From: Paracoccaceae bacterium
Lineage (GTDB): Bacteria > Pseudomonadota > Alphaproteobacteria > Rhodobacterales > Rhodobacteraceae
Direction: 5' to 3'
Length of the DNA stretch: 11,060 nucleotides
Assembly (NCBI GenBank): GCA_026709725.1
Contig: JAPOSK010000229.1
Span: 1-11,060 of the forward strand
Every line of letters starts with the position of its first letter. Positions within the stretch are counted from its first letter, which is position 1. Positions 1 to 7,462 of this stretch are shown here, piece after piece. Position numbers and translations under genes: made by a program. The notes beneath the pieces were generated by a model that was not told the origin of the DNA, made no database searches, and was given only the letters and a program-made list of their open reading frames with translations.

Positions 1-244
1 GATCAATCTGCCCTGCCACAGCGTGCGAAAGGATGCGCTCCGTGGTGAAAATGACCTTGGTCAGCGAGGCCAGGTCAAACCACATGCCTGGGTGCATCCT
101 GATCCTGTCGGGCGTAAGCTCGGCAAATCCTGTCGCCCGCACCCTGCGCGCGCCACCTGTTGTCGCCAATGCCAAAACGCCGCCCGGGATACGACCGCGC
201 GCGCAGGCGTCTTCCACTTTGGCAAATGCAGCGTTGAAACCTAT
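1..244 (-). CDS. Serine hydrolase, class C beta-lactamase/penicillin-binding fold (N-terminal part)
   Basis: Only the first ~81 codons are inside the window; the gene continues past the left edge. The minus-strand reading contains ARGRIPGGVLAL, typical of the N-terminal strand of the beta-lactamase/PBP4B/esterase family, then FDLASLTKV, where SLTK (residues ~60-63) is the SxxK motif with the nucleophilic serine and the lysine base. No signal peptide precedes the first strand, so this copy looks cytoplasmic, though the N-terminus is uncertain. There is no in-frame ATG, GTG or TTG between the upstream in-frame stop and the conserved part. AGGAG at 256-252 sits 7 nt before an in-frame ATA (244-242) that overlaps the TAG stop of the ATPase gene by 4 nt. 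The fallback is GTG at 217-215, which removes nine residues and has no Shine-Dalgarno sequence. It is the last visible gene of the murQ operon. E. coli also has such a hydrolase (yfeW) beside murQP, which hints at a role on peptidoglycan fragments; the substrate is not known from sequence. Confidence 0.8.
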   Translation of the reverse strand, partial: MGFNAAFAKVEDACARGRIPGGVLALATTGGARRVRATGFAELTPDRIRMHPGMWFDLASLTKVIFTTERILSHAVAGQID

Positions 245-1998
245 GATACATCTCCTGAAACCTCGGCCCTGAACCGATGGTCATCGCCCGATGAGACCCA
301 GGGAGCCAATTGCGGCTCCCAGCCCAATGGACGGACCAGAGACGGCACATCACGGGTATCGACTGGAAATTCACACTGGCGCCGGTGGATGCTGGGGACT
401 GCGCTGATCAGCTGCCTGGTGTAGCTGTGTTTTGGCGTGGCCAGCACATCTGCAGCCCTTCCGATTTCAACGATGGTTCCAGCATAAATGACGGCGATCC
501 GGTGGGCGATTTTTTCAACAACCGCCATGTCGTGCGTCACGAAGAGATAGGCCAGCCCAAACTCCCTTTGCAGATCCACCAGCAGATCCAGAACATGGGC
601 CTGAACGGACACATCCAATGACGACACGGCCTCGTCAAGAACCAGAATAGACGGGCTGAGCATCAGTGATCGTGCGATGCAAAGACGCTGTCGCTGGCCA
701 CCCGAAAACTCGTGCGGGTAACGCTGCAGGCTGTTTGACGGCAGGCCAACCCGGTCGAGCAGGCTTCCCATGCGGTGGTGGGCTTTCCTGTCAATCTTAT
801 GGCCCATGGCAATCAGGGGTTCGGCCAGAAGCTGCACAACAGTGAGACGGGGGTTGAGTGAGGCGTTCGGGTTCTGGAAGACCGCTTGCACTGGCCTGGT
901 TGCGCCATCCCTGACTGTGCGAGCGGTGTGAATCTCACCGCGTGTCGGTTTGACAAGATCCAGAATAGCGCGTGCTGCAGTCGATTTGCCCGACCCGCTT
1001 TCTCCCATGATTCCCAATGTCTCTCCACGGTAGAGGTCAAATGATATTCCTTCGACCGCATGGACATTCCCCGTTTGATGTCGGAGGAGGCCGGCGCGGA
1101 CCGGGAATCGCACGGTTAACCCATCGACGGCCAGCGCCCGGTCTTGCAGATCTGCCTGATCGCGTTTCATATCACTCCGGACTGATTTTCCATCCGAAAA
1201 CTGTGGCACGGCTTTCAGGAGATGGCGGGTATATGCATGTTGCGGGTTGTCAAGCACCGCATCCAGAGCGCCCTGCTCCACCGCAACTCCCTCCCGCATC
1301 ACCAGCACGCGGTTGGCGAATCCTGCAACCAGTCCGATATCATGGGTGATGAAGATGAGACCGGTGCCGGTCTCACGCTGCATTTCGGTCAAAAGTCCCA
1401 CAATCTGGGCCTGAATCGTCACATCCAGTGCCGTGGTTGGTTCATCAGCAATCAACAAGCGCGGGTTGGCGGCCAGGGCGATGGCGATCATGACGCGTTG
1501 CAGCATTCCACCCGACAGCTGGTGCGGTGCATATGTCAGGCGGCGTTCAGCATCCGGGATGCGTACGCATTCGAGTGCATGACACGCAGCAGCCCTCGCC
1601 TGCGACCGAGACATCCCATGGTGGATACGGAAAATTTCTTCAATCTGTGTCCCGATTGTCAGGACCGGGTTGAGCGAGGTCATGGGCTCCTGAAAAATCA
1701 TGCCGATCTGCCGCCCACGAATGCATTCAAGCGCGGCCTCCTCCGCCTCTGCAAGATTTGACACGGTCCCGTCGGCCTCGACAAAATTGATGCTCCCTCC
1801 AAGAATCGCGCCCCCACCAAAATCGACCAGTCGGTTGACTGCCATGGCAGTCACGGATTTTCCTGAACCGCTTTCTCCCACAATTGCCAGTGTCTCACCG
1901 GCTTCAAGGTCGAAACTGACACTGTGCAGGACCTGATTGTCTTCAGGCCGTGCACCGAAACCGACGCACAGATCGCGCACGGACAGAAGTGGTGTCAC
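241..1998 (-). CDS. Oligopeptide-type ABC transporter, fused double ATP-binding protein (DppD-DppF type)
   Basis: The 585-residue protein carries two complete ATPase cassettes, so one chain supplies both nucleotide-binding domains of the importer. Cassette 1 has Walker A GESGSGKS at 41-48, the Q-loop glutamine near 103, signature LSGGM at 161-165, Walker B LLIADE at 181-186 and the switch histidine near 219. Cassette 2 has Walker A GESGSGKS at 332-339, signature FSGGQ at 431-435, Walker B ILVLDE at 451-456 and histidine near 489. Each cassette is followed by the oligopeptide-family C-terminal motif ([12 protein letters not shown] and [12 protein letters not shown]). All catalytic motifs look intact. 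The start is GTG (1998-1996), overlapping the stop of the upstream permease as GTGA; the next residues, TPLLSVRDL, are the normal beginning of this family. Fused forms of this kind (E. coli YejF and GsiA) are well known. It acts on the cytoplasmic side of the membrane; the substrate cannot be told from the ATPase. Confidence 0.95.
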   Translation of the reverse strand: MTPLLSVRDLCVGFGARPEDNQVLHSVSFDLEAGETLAIVGESGSGKSVTAMAVNRLVDFGGGAILGGSINFVEADGTVSNLAEAEEAALECIRGRQIGMIFQEPMTSLNPVLTIGTQIEEIFRIHHGMSRSQARAAACHALECVRIPDAERRLTYAPHQLSGGMLQRVMIAIALAANPRLLIADEPTTALDVTIQAQIVGLLTEMQRETGTGLIFITHDIGLVAGFANRVLVMREGVAVEQGALDAVLDNPQHAYTRHLLKAVPQFSDGKSVRSDMKRDQADLQDRALAVDGLTVRFPVRAGLLRHQTGNVHAVEGISFDLYRGETLGIMGESGSGKSTAARAILDLVKPTRGEIHTARTVRDGATRPVQAVFQNPNASLNPRLTVVQLLAEPLIAMGHKIDRKAHHRMGSLLDRVGLPSNSLQRYPHEFSGGQRQRLCIARSLMLSPSILVLDEAVSSLDVSVQAHVLDLLVDLQREFGLAYLFVTHDMAVVEKIAHRIAVIYAGTIVEIGRAADVLATPKHSYTRQLISAVPSIHRRQCEFPVDTRDVPSLVRPLGWEPQLAPWVSSGDDHRFRAEVSGDVS

Positions 1999-2837
1999 GC
2001 CAGAGTTCTTCTGGTTCTGGGATCAAGGAGATCGCGCAATGCATCTCCGAGCAGATTGAATCCCAGCACAGAGAGCATGAGTGCAAGCGCAGGTACAAGC
2101 AGCAGCCATGGGGCGATCTCCATCAGGTTCCGTGCATCTGCAAGCATCAATCCCAATGAGGCATGCGGTGGTTGGGTCCCAAGGCCAAGAAAGCTGAGGC
2201 CGGCTTCTGTCAACAATGCCCACGCCAGCGCCAACGTGACCTGCACCATCAGAGGCGCGACGAGATTCAGTGACAGGTGCCACACCATGATATATCTCCG
2301 ACTGCTGCCAAATATACGGGCAGCGTCAATGAACTCCCTGTGTTTCAGCGACAGGGCCGGACCGCGTACCACGCGAGTGAAAATCGGTGTGTAGACGATG
2401 GCGATCGCGAGAATGCTTGTCCACCCGCCGGGTCCGAATATTGCGATGATCAGAAGTGCAAGAAGGATTGCGGGAAATGCCAGCAACACATCCATAACCC
2501 GCATCACGGTGCCGTCCCAGAGACCGCCAAACCACGCAGCTGTCAACCCCATGACCGTTCCTGCGAGAGCGGCCGCACCGACTGCAAGAAAAGACACGGT
2601 GAGGGACTGCGAGATTCCGGTCATCAACCGGCTGAGCAGATCGCGCCCGAAAAGGTCTGTCCCGAAAAGGTGGGCCGCGCTGGGACCCTGCAAACGAGCG
2701 GTTCTGTCCTGACTCAGCGGGTCATATGGCATCAGGCCAAACTCGGCCAGGATCGCTGTCACCAGAAGGATGGCAATGATGGTCATGCCGATACGACCGG
2801 AAGAGTGTCGCAAGAGATCACGGAAGAAACGGGTCAA
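1995..2837 (-). CDS. Oligopeptide-type ABC transporter permease (DppC/OppC family)
   Basis: This 280-residue inner-membrane protein has the features of DppC-type permeases: a short cytoplasmic N-terminus, a first membrane segment at ~17-34, then the family motif HLFGTDLFGRDLLSR at 57-71, five further hydrophobic segments, and an EAA-type loop at ~168-196 (EFIDAARIFGSSRRYIM) that contacts the ATPase. The C-terminus ends with GDALRDLLDPRTRR, usual for the family. The start is TTG (2837-2835), which overlaps the TGA stop of the preceding permease gene as TTGA. The N-terminal residues TRFFRDLLRHSSGRIG match where family members begin, so the rare start is credible although no clear Shine-Dalgarno sequence is visible; translation is probably coupled. 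It should pair with the 319-residue permease to form the membrane channel. Confidence 0.95.
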   Translation of the reverse strand: MTRFFRDLLRHSSGRIGMTIIAILLVTAILAEFGLMPYDPLSQDRTARLQGPSAAHLFGTDLFGRDLLSRLMTGISQSLTVSFLAVGAAALAGTVMGLTAAWFGGLWDGTVMRVMDVLLAFPAILLALLIIAIFGPGGWTSILAIAIVYTPIFTRVVRGPALSLKHREFIDAARIFGSSRRYIMVWHLSLNLVAPLMVQVTLALAWALLTEAGLSFLGLGTQPPHASLGLMLADARNLMEIAPWLLLVPALALMLSVLGFNLLGDALRDLLDPRTRRTLA

Positions 2838-3793
2838 TTTGAATCAAGCCGAATACGGGGATCAAGGGCTGCATAGGCCAGATCGACCAGGAGGTTGATG
2901 ACCATGAAGTTAAAGGCGATGAAGAGGACTGATCCTTGAACCAGCGCGTAGTCACGCTGCAATATTGCATCAAGCACGACACGACCCAGACCGGGCAGGG
3001 CGAAAATCTGCTCAACCAGAACAGCCCCACCGAGGAGATAGCCAAACTCGACCCCGGAAAGCGTTACCACCGGGATCAGTGCATTCGGCAGTGCATGGCA
3101 CCAGATGACCCGCCGCCGGGGTATGCCTTTCGATCTGGCGGTTCGAATATAATCCTCACACAGAATATCGAGCATTGCAGAACGTGAGATACGGATAACT
3201 GCAGCCGCGAATGCCGTTCCGAGCGTCAGTGCGGGCAGAATCATCTGACCGAGATTGCGCAGCGGATCTTCGGAGAACGGTACAAAGGTTCCCATTTGCG
3301 GCAGGATGCCAAAACCGACCGAAAGAACGAAGATGAGAAGCAGACCAACGACAAAATTGGGTGTCGATTGACCGATCATCACAATCACACGCACAGCAAG
3401 ATCGGCGGCACTGTCTTTTCGCATCGCGGCAAAGATGCCAGCCGGAAGCCCGATTCCCAGAGCAATCAGCATTGACAGAATTGCCAGCTCCAGCGTGAGC
3501 GGGAAATGCGTCAGAATGACCCGGAGCACTGGTTTCCCAAAGGTGGTCGAAAGGCCAAGGTCTCCCTGAACAACACCCGTCAGCCAATGCCAGAACTGGA
3601 TAATCCAGTTCTGGTCAAGGCCAAAATAGGCACGCAGCGCCTCACGCTGTGCCGGGGTCAGGAGTCCCGACTCGGTGCCAAGCATTGCGGTGATTGCATC
3701 ACCCGGCACCATTCTGATGGCAATAAAAACAAAAACCGAGACCCCAAACATCACCAGCGGAAACACCAGAAGGCGTTTGAGGGGATAATGCAT
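2834..3793 (-). CDS. Oligopeptide-type ABC transporter permease (DppB/OppB family)
   Basis: The 319-residue product is a DppB-type permease. The N-terminal membrane segment (~8-28) is followed by the periplasmic motif RMVPGDAI, the LTPAQREALRAYFGLD stretch at 45-60, and GDLGLSTTF at ~77-85. Further membrane segments surround an EAA loop at ~214-241 (DYIRTARSKGIPRRRVIW). Its end, LDPRIRL, is characteristic. The ATG start at 3793 lies 29 nt after the stop of the binding-protein gene, the only non-overlapping junction of the operon. That gap contains no strong Shine-Dalgarno sequence and no visible terminator, so cotranscription is expected. Together with the DppC-type partner it forms the channel of an importer for peptides or peptide-linked sugars. 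Confidence 0.95.
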   Translation of the reverse strand: MHYPLKRLLVFPLVMFGVSVFVFIAIRMVPGDAITAMLGTESGLLTPAQREALRAYFGLDQNWIIQFWHWLTGVVQGDLGLSTTFGKPVLRVILTHFPLTLELAILSMLIALGIGLPAGIFAAMRKDSAADLAVRVIVMIGQSTPNFVVGLLLIFVLSVGFGILPQMGTFVPFSEDPLRNLGQMILPALTLGTAFAAAVIRISRSAMLDILCEDYIRTARSKGIPRRRVIWCHALPNALIPVVTLSGVEFGYLLGGAVLVEQIFALPGLGRVVLDAILQRDYALVQGSVLFIAFNFMVINLLVDLAYAALDPRIRLDSN

Positions 3794-3822
3794 GGGGGCC
3801 CGACGTCTGTTTATCGCATGCG

Positions 3823-5358
3823 CTATTCGACGATCGAAACAGCACTCAGCCCAAAGAGCGACCCGGTGGGTGTTGCCTCAAAGCCCTGCACAGTGTCCAA
3901 GGCCGCCGCATAGGTATATCCGGTATAGAGCCAGACCCAGGGTGAGACTTCAGCCAGATGCCTGTCAAACTTGGCGAAGATCTCCTTTCGCTTCACCGGA
4001 TCGGTCTCCTCCCGACTCTGAGTCATCAGGCGATCAAGGGTGTCATCGATGTAGTTTGCAACCTTCTGCAGGTTCCCATCCCTGGTCCAGTAACGGTTGT
4101 ACATTGTGAAGGGATCAGGACGACCGCCATTCAGTGCCACGGCCATATCGAAATCTGCCGACAGCCATGCGTCAATGTAGACGTTTAATTCCTTCATTTC
4201 GATTTCAAGATCGATGCCAATCTCGGAAAGCTGCGACTGAATAACCTGTGCTTCGGCGGCTGCGGTGGGCGGCTCCCCGGTCGCTGCCATGATCGTCGCC
4301 GAGAAACCGTCGGGATAGCCCGCTTCTGCCAAGAGCGATCTGGCCTTTCCCAGGTCACGCTCATAGCAGAACAACTCGGACACATCCGTTCTGTAGGCAT
4401 CCATGGTGAGCGGGCCCGTCACAGTTCCCTCGCCGAGAAGTGCCGTGTCGAGAATGTTCTGACGGTCAACCGCACAGCTGATAGCCTGACGCACTCCCAT
4501 TTCCGTCAGTGGGGTTCGCGAAGGATTCAGTTGCAGCACATGGTAGGAAAGGACCGGCTTCTTGATCAGCTGGACACCGGGGACATCGGGAATCAGGGTT
4601 GCCACGAAGGGATCATTGATCAGTGCGAAATCAACCTGCCCGGCTCGCAGGGCCGCAAGGATGGCCGTCTCATCAGGAAGGACGCTGATTTCAAGCCCGT
4701 CTATCGCCAGCACGCCACCAGCCCAGTGCGGATTTGGACTCAGGGAGGCATTGGAGTTTGGATTCCAGCCGTCAAGCATGAAAGGGCCCGAGCCGACCAC
4801 ATCGCTTCCAAGACTCCCGGCGGCAATCGCTGCGGCCGGAACGATGGCTGAATTGATGGAGGCCATGGCCGTCAGGATTGGAACATTTGGTTCTGACAGG
4901 CCAAAGATGACTGTTGTCGCATCAGGCGTCTCAATTGATGCGATTGATGTGAAATTTGACCTGGAGGCAGCACCTGTTTCCTCATTCAGTATGCGCTCAA
5001 ATGAGGCCTTTACATCCGCTGACGTCACTGCGCTGCCATCGTGGAACCTGGCATCCGGATCTATGGTGACCGTCAGTTCTGTCGCATCATCATTGAACGA
5101 CCAGGATGCTGCGATGGCAGGCACGATGTCAGCATCAGGATCAAGACGAACCAGTGGTTCATAAAGAAGCTCAAGCAGGCGGATCGAAGAAAATGCCGTC
5201 TGTTTGTGTGGATCAAGTCCGGTGGCATCCTGCGACCAGGCCATCATGAGCGTGTCGGCTGATACCGGGGTCATCAATGCTCCCGTACAAAGAACGAGCG
5301 CTGCGGCAAGCGATGCAAACAGTTTTCTGATTGCGATTGTAAGAGCATATCGTCTCAT
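3823..5358 (-). CDS. Periplasmic ABC transporter substrate-binding protein, family 5 (oligopeptide type)
   Basis: The 511-residue precursor starts with a classical Sec signal peptide: basic MRRYALTIAIRK, a hydrophobic core, then a likely cut after PVSA, leaving a mature protein that begins DTLMMAWSQD. There is no lipobox cysteine, so it should be a soluble periplasmic protein. Family-5 features follow: WSQDATGLDPHKQT near the N-terminus, LLYEPLVRLDPD, the FHDGSAVTSADVKASFERIL motif, VVGSGPFML, and the C-terminal hinge regions. The ORF is open upstream to 5496, but ATG 5358 is chosen because it begins the signal peptide, has GGGAG just upstream, and overlaps the murQ stop as ATGA. The family binds peptides, nickel, sugars or muropeptides (E. 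coli MppA binds murein tripeptide). Coupling to murQ suggests a MurNAc-containing ligand here, which is inference. Confidence 0.93.
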   Translation of the reverse strand: MRRYALTIAIRKLFASLAAALVLCTGALMTPVSADTLMMAWSQDATGLDPHKQTAFSSIRLLELLYEPLVRLDPDADIVPAIAASWSFNDDATELTVTIDPDARFHDGSAVTSADVKASFERILNEETGAASRSNFTSIASIETPDATTVIFGLSEPNVPILTAMASINSAIVPAAAIAAGSLGSDVVGSGPFMLDGWNPNSNASLSPNPHWAGGVLAIDGLEISVLPDETAILAALRAGQVDFALINDPFVATLIPDVPGVQLIKKPVLSYHVLQLNPSRTPLTEMGVRQAISCAVDRQNILDTALLGEGTVTGPLTMDAYRTDVSELFCYERDLGKARSLLAEAGYPDGFSATIMAATGEPPTAAAEAQVIQSQLSEIGIDLEIEMKELNVYIDAWLSADFDMAVALNGGRPDPFTMYNRYWTRDGNLQKVANYIDDTLDRLMTQSREETDPVKRKEIFAKFDRHLAEVSPWVWLYTGYTYAAALDTVQGFEATPTGSLFGLSAVSIVE

Positions 5359-6365
5359 GGTGTTCTCCCTGTTCTGAATGATGTGGGTGCTGCAGTCTGG
5401 CATGCCTCTGCAAATTGCGTGGGTTGTTGCGTCTCTGCCATTGCAATGGCTTTCCTCAGAACCCCGCCAGATGCATCCAGGCAAACCTTTGCGCACTCCG
5501 GTTTAAGACCAGTAAAATTCATCAAGATTGCACATTTGACATCGTATCCACTCGCGGTCAGAAGCGTCTCGGCCTCTTCGAGTTCGATGCCTGTCGTCTC
5601 GCAAAGGATCGCAATCGCCCGCGTTCGCAACTTCCTGTTTGAAGCCGAGAGGTCGACCATCAGGTTCTCATAGGTTTTCCCGATTCGGATCATGGCAGCG
5701 GTACTCAGCATATTCAGCACCAGTTTCTGAGCGGTTCCCGACTTCAGCCGGGTCGGCCCGCTCAGCACTCCGGGGCCGACAACTGGAGAAATGCCAATGT
5801 CGGCATGGTTTGACAGTTCAGAATTTGGATTGCAGGTCAGTGCCACAGTCACAGCACCTCGTTCTTGCGCGTAGTCAAGCGCGCCGATGACATAGGGAGT
5901 CCGGCCGCTGACTGCGACCCCGACCACCACATCCAGATGTGTCAGTTCAACAGACTCAAGGTCCCGGGCACCATTTTCACGGCTGTCCTCTGCCCCCTCG
6001 AAGGTATTCCGCAAGGCCTTGTCACCACCGGCAATAATTCCAAGCACCATATCCGGCGGAACGGAGAATGTCGGCGGGCATTCAGATGCATCAAGAACCC
6101 CCAGCCGCCCACTTGTTCCGGCACCGATGTAGACAAGACGTCCTCCAGCGCGAAAAGCGGCTTCAACATGCTCAACCGCCCGTGCGATATTGGATAACTC
6201 CTTCTCGACCGCCTGTGCAACATTTTTGTCCTCGGAATTTATAATGGCGACAAGCTCAGTGATGGACAAAAGATCGATATCAGTCGTGTGCGGATTCCGC
6301 CTTTCTGATATAAGACCATTCAGGTCCGAAACGGAAAAGTTGTCTATCAAAACGACCTCCCCCAT
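5355..6365 (-). CDS. murQ: N-acetylmuramic acid 6-phosphate etherase MurQ
   Basis: MurQ cleaves the lactyl ether of MurNAc-6-phosphate, giving GlcNAc-6-phosphate and D-lactate in the cytoplasm, a step of peptidoglycan recycling. The 336-residue product has the full family pattern: SERRNP near the N-terminus, the SIS-domain phosphosugar loop YIGAGTSGRLGVLDASECPP at 79-98 with the catalytic-type glutamate near 95, EGAEDS with the second glutamate near 126, and the signatures SGTAQKLVLNMLSTAAM (209-225) and ENLMVDLSASNRKL (233-246). It is somewhat longer than the usual ~300 residues because of a few N-terminal residues and a proline/threonine-rich tail after ~312. The start is uncertain: ATG 6365 has AGGG only 4 nt upstream, while TTG 6350 (residue 6) is preceded by a perfect GGAGGT and would suit the mapped promoter better. 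The gene is promoter-proximal in the operon and its stop overlaps the next start (ATGA). Confidence 0.95.
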   Translation of the reverse strand: MGEVVLIDNFSVSDLNGLISERRNPHTTDIDLLSITELVAIINSEDKNVAQAVEKELSNIARAVEHVEAAFRAGGRLVYIGAGTSGRLGVLDASECPPTFSVPPDMVLGIIAGGDKALRNTFEGAEDSRENGARDLESVELTHLDVVVGVAVSGRTPYVIGALDYAQERGAVTVALTCNPNSELSNHADIGISPVVGPGVLSGPTRLKSGTAQKLVLNMLSTAAMIRIGKTYENLMVDLSASNRKLRTRAIAILCETTGIELEEAETLLTASGYDVKCAILMNFTGLKPECAKVCLDASGGVLRKAIAMAETQQPTQFAEACQTAAPTSFRTGRTP

Positions 6366-6380
6366 GAATCCCTCGCTCGG

Positions 6381-6408
6381 ACTATGAATAATTTATCCAT
6401 AATGTCAA
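6381..6408 (-). promoter_or_regulatory. Candidate sigma70 promoter of the murQ operon
   Basis: On the minus strand a perfect -35 box TTGACA lies at 6408-6403. After a 16-bp spacer comes CATAGT at 6386-6381, a 4-of-6 match to the -10 consensus. The spacer is AT-rich. Transcription would begin around 6374, only about 10 nt before the ATG at 6365. The call rests on sequence only; the perfect -35 and the position directly upstream of a six-gene operon are the support. Confidence 0.55.
6385..6399. promoter_or_regulatory. Candidate operator: 15-bp near-palindrome inside the murQ promoter
   Basis: The plus strand reads TGAATAATTTATCCA: two 7-bp arms around one central base with a single mismatch between the arms. 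It fills the spacer between the -35 and -10 boxes, a classic place for repressor binding. A further copy of the half-site TGAATAA starts at 6417, 32 bp away, about three helical turns. The natural candidate to bind is the RpiR-type regulator encoded at 7463-8311, but no matching full palindrome was seen beside that gene. Confidence 0.45.
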
Positions 6409-6450
6409 CGTAAATCTGAATAAATAAATTGGTCCATTTGGGGTTCTGCA

Positions 6451-6464
6451 GGTCTGCCCAGACC
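6451..6464. repeat. Perfect 14-bp palindrome upstream of the murQ promoter
   Basis: GGTCTGCCCAGACC is a perfect inverted repeat with 6-bp arms and two central bases. No T-run follows on either strand, so it is not a typical terminator. It could be a protein-binding site, debris of the decayed region, or chance. Confidence 0.3.
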
Positions 6465-6552
6465 CGCCTGGTATGCCCGATACGCGCGGTCCCGGATTTT
6501 CCTGCATCTGTTCACAGGATTCATCACCCCTCCACCACCTCACTGCACACCT

Positions 6553-6631
6553 CCACCCGACGAACTCTTCGAGGCCCTGGATGAAAATGAACTGCGGGCC
6601 TGGGAAGGAGATCGACATCGTGCTTCCCTGA
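6553..6631 (+). pseudogene. Possible antitoxin gene 3' remnant next to the decayed PIN toxin
   Basis: One plus-strand frame reads DELFEALDENELRAWEGD (6559-6612) then RHRAS, an acidic, helix-like segment resembling the end of small type II antitoxins. If one C is removed from the CCC run at 6626-6628, this frame stops at TGA immediately after RAS and overlaps the toxin reading frame, as antitoxin/toxin pairs often do. The same edit repairs the toxin frame. No convincing N-terminal DNA-binding part could be read between 6430 and 6550. The family assignment is weak. Confidence 0.3.
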
Positions 6632-7004
6632 CACAAATTCCTTCCCGATGGCACCGGCTGGTGACTGCAGGTCACCCGGGAATGCTCGCGAACGGATGCA
6701 TACAGTTGGTCGTCCAGCCGTTTCAGTCATCTCGCCATATGCAATCGGCCAGAAAGTCAGAATTGGCAGACGGTCAGCCATGTCTCCCGACATTGATGGA
6801 TTGGAGAGTCGTGCTCGCTCCGATGACCACGAACTGATTCCACTGACAACGATCGCGTGTTTGGATGCATCAACCATTGACGGGAATCACCATGATCCAT
6901 TTGATCGAATGATCGCAGCGGTGGCCCGTCTGGAATCACTGCCGCCGATCTCCTCCGATCCGGCGTTTGATGAAATCGGCATCAAGGGATACCGGACCAC
7001 ATGA
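6620..7004 (+). pseudogene. Decayed VapC-type PIN-domain ribonuclease toxin
   Basis: VapC toxins are small PIN-domain RNases with four acidic residues at the active site. Here a GTG (6620) with AAGGAG 9 nt upstream begins the toxin-like reading; after a few codons the frame must shift by one base at the CCC run (6626-6628) to reach PDTNSF, the usual first-Asp motif. The frame then stays open to the stop at 7002-7004 and gives AVSVISPYAIGQKVRIGR, HELIPLTT, HHDPFDRMIAAVARLESLP and SSDPAFDEIGI, all in the normal PIN order and spacing. The second catalytic acid, usually Glu in a SxYEIGQK-like motif, is Ala here (SPYAIGQK). A frameshift plus loss of a catalytic residue indicates a dead gene. The part after the frameshift could still be translated from ATG 6648, but would lack the first Asp. 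Confidence 0.6.
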
Positions 7005-7024
7005 GCGAGGGTGAAGAAGGCATG

Positions 7025-7156
7025 TCAAGACTCTTGCCGGAACGATCCGGGTTTTTCGTGAGCCTTCCGAGCAGGATCGGCTCGGGTCCGGATGATCCGT
7101 GTTCTGTCCATCAACCGATTGAGGATGGCGTCCCGAACCGAAACAGCTCCGGCTGA
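7025..7156 (-). pseudogene. Possible IstB-type (IS21 helper ATPase) C-terminal fragment
   Basis: A 43-codon open stretch on the minus strand contains VRDAILNRLMDRTRII followed by basic residues. This resembles the IstB C-terminal motif ADAILDRLVHxAxRI...RK. No start codon, Walker motifs or terminal inverted repeats were found around it. The match is short and may be chance, so this is offered only as a possible insertion-sequence scar beside the decayed toxin gene. Confidence 0.2.
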
Positions 7157-7407
7157 TCAATCGCCGGATCGGTACCCCGACATTCTGGAGTTGCAGAAGA
7201 CAGGTGTCATGATCGGAAAAAGCAGGTTCCAGATATTCAGGGTGGCCATGATCGTGCTATTCATTGCCCATGAATGCCATGCCTCTCCGATGACAATCCC
7301 AACCGCTCTGTCGGTGATGTCGGTGTCAATCCGAGGCCATCTTCTGCCGTGAAGGTGCCCTCGACGAGGCAAGGCGGCATGGTCCCTATTCACATCCGGA
7401 ATGGATT

Positions 7408-7435
7408 TTGTAATAGTGTATGCCATGGCCATATT
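7408..7435 (+). promoter_or_regulatory. Weak candidate promoter for the RpiR-type regulator gene
   Basis: TTGTAA (7408-7413) and CATATT (7430-7435) are separated by 16 bp, each a 4-of-6 match to sigma70 boxes. Transcription would start near 7442, giving a ~20-nt leader before the GTG at 7463. The spacer has a GCCATGGC palindrome but no match to the murQ-promoter near-palindrome. Confidence 0.3.
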
Positions 7436-7462
7436 TTCCTCGGAGCAAAGCCAGGGCAAACC

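Larger units (their letters stand above)
7005..7462. other. Gene-poor stretch between the toxin remnant and the regulator gene
   Basis: Apart from the weak IstB-like fragment and a weak promoter near its right end, I see no supported gene. Open frames here lack recognisable motifs and are interrupted or antisense. Together with 6409-7004 it makes about 1 kb without an intact gene between two divergent transcription units. Confidence 0.5.

Noticed and set aside
1..10. Decamer GATCAATCTG repeated at 1, 9243 and 10657
   Set aside because: The copies lie in unrelated coding sequences with no extended similarity around them, so chance is the simplest explanation.
75..374. Minus-strand 99-codon frame, including ATG at 251, as the start of the serine hydrolase
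   Set aside because: It is out of frame with the SLTK-containing reading, and the ATG directly abuts AGGAG with no spacing. Its product has no hydrolase motifs.
5359..5496. Longer start for the substrate-binding protein
   Set aside because: It would bury the signal peptide behind 46 residues read from the murQ coding region in another frame; ATG 5358 is clearly right.
6524..6877. 117-codon minus-strand frame in the intergenic region
   Set aside because: It is antisense to the PIN-toxin remnant and shows no family motifs.
7274..7462. N-terminal extension of the regulator to an ATG at 7274
   Set aside because: The extra 63 residues match nothing in RpiR regulators, while GTG 7463 has a ribosome site and gives the usual N-terminus and length.
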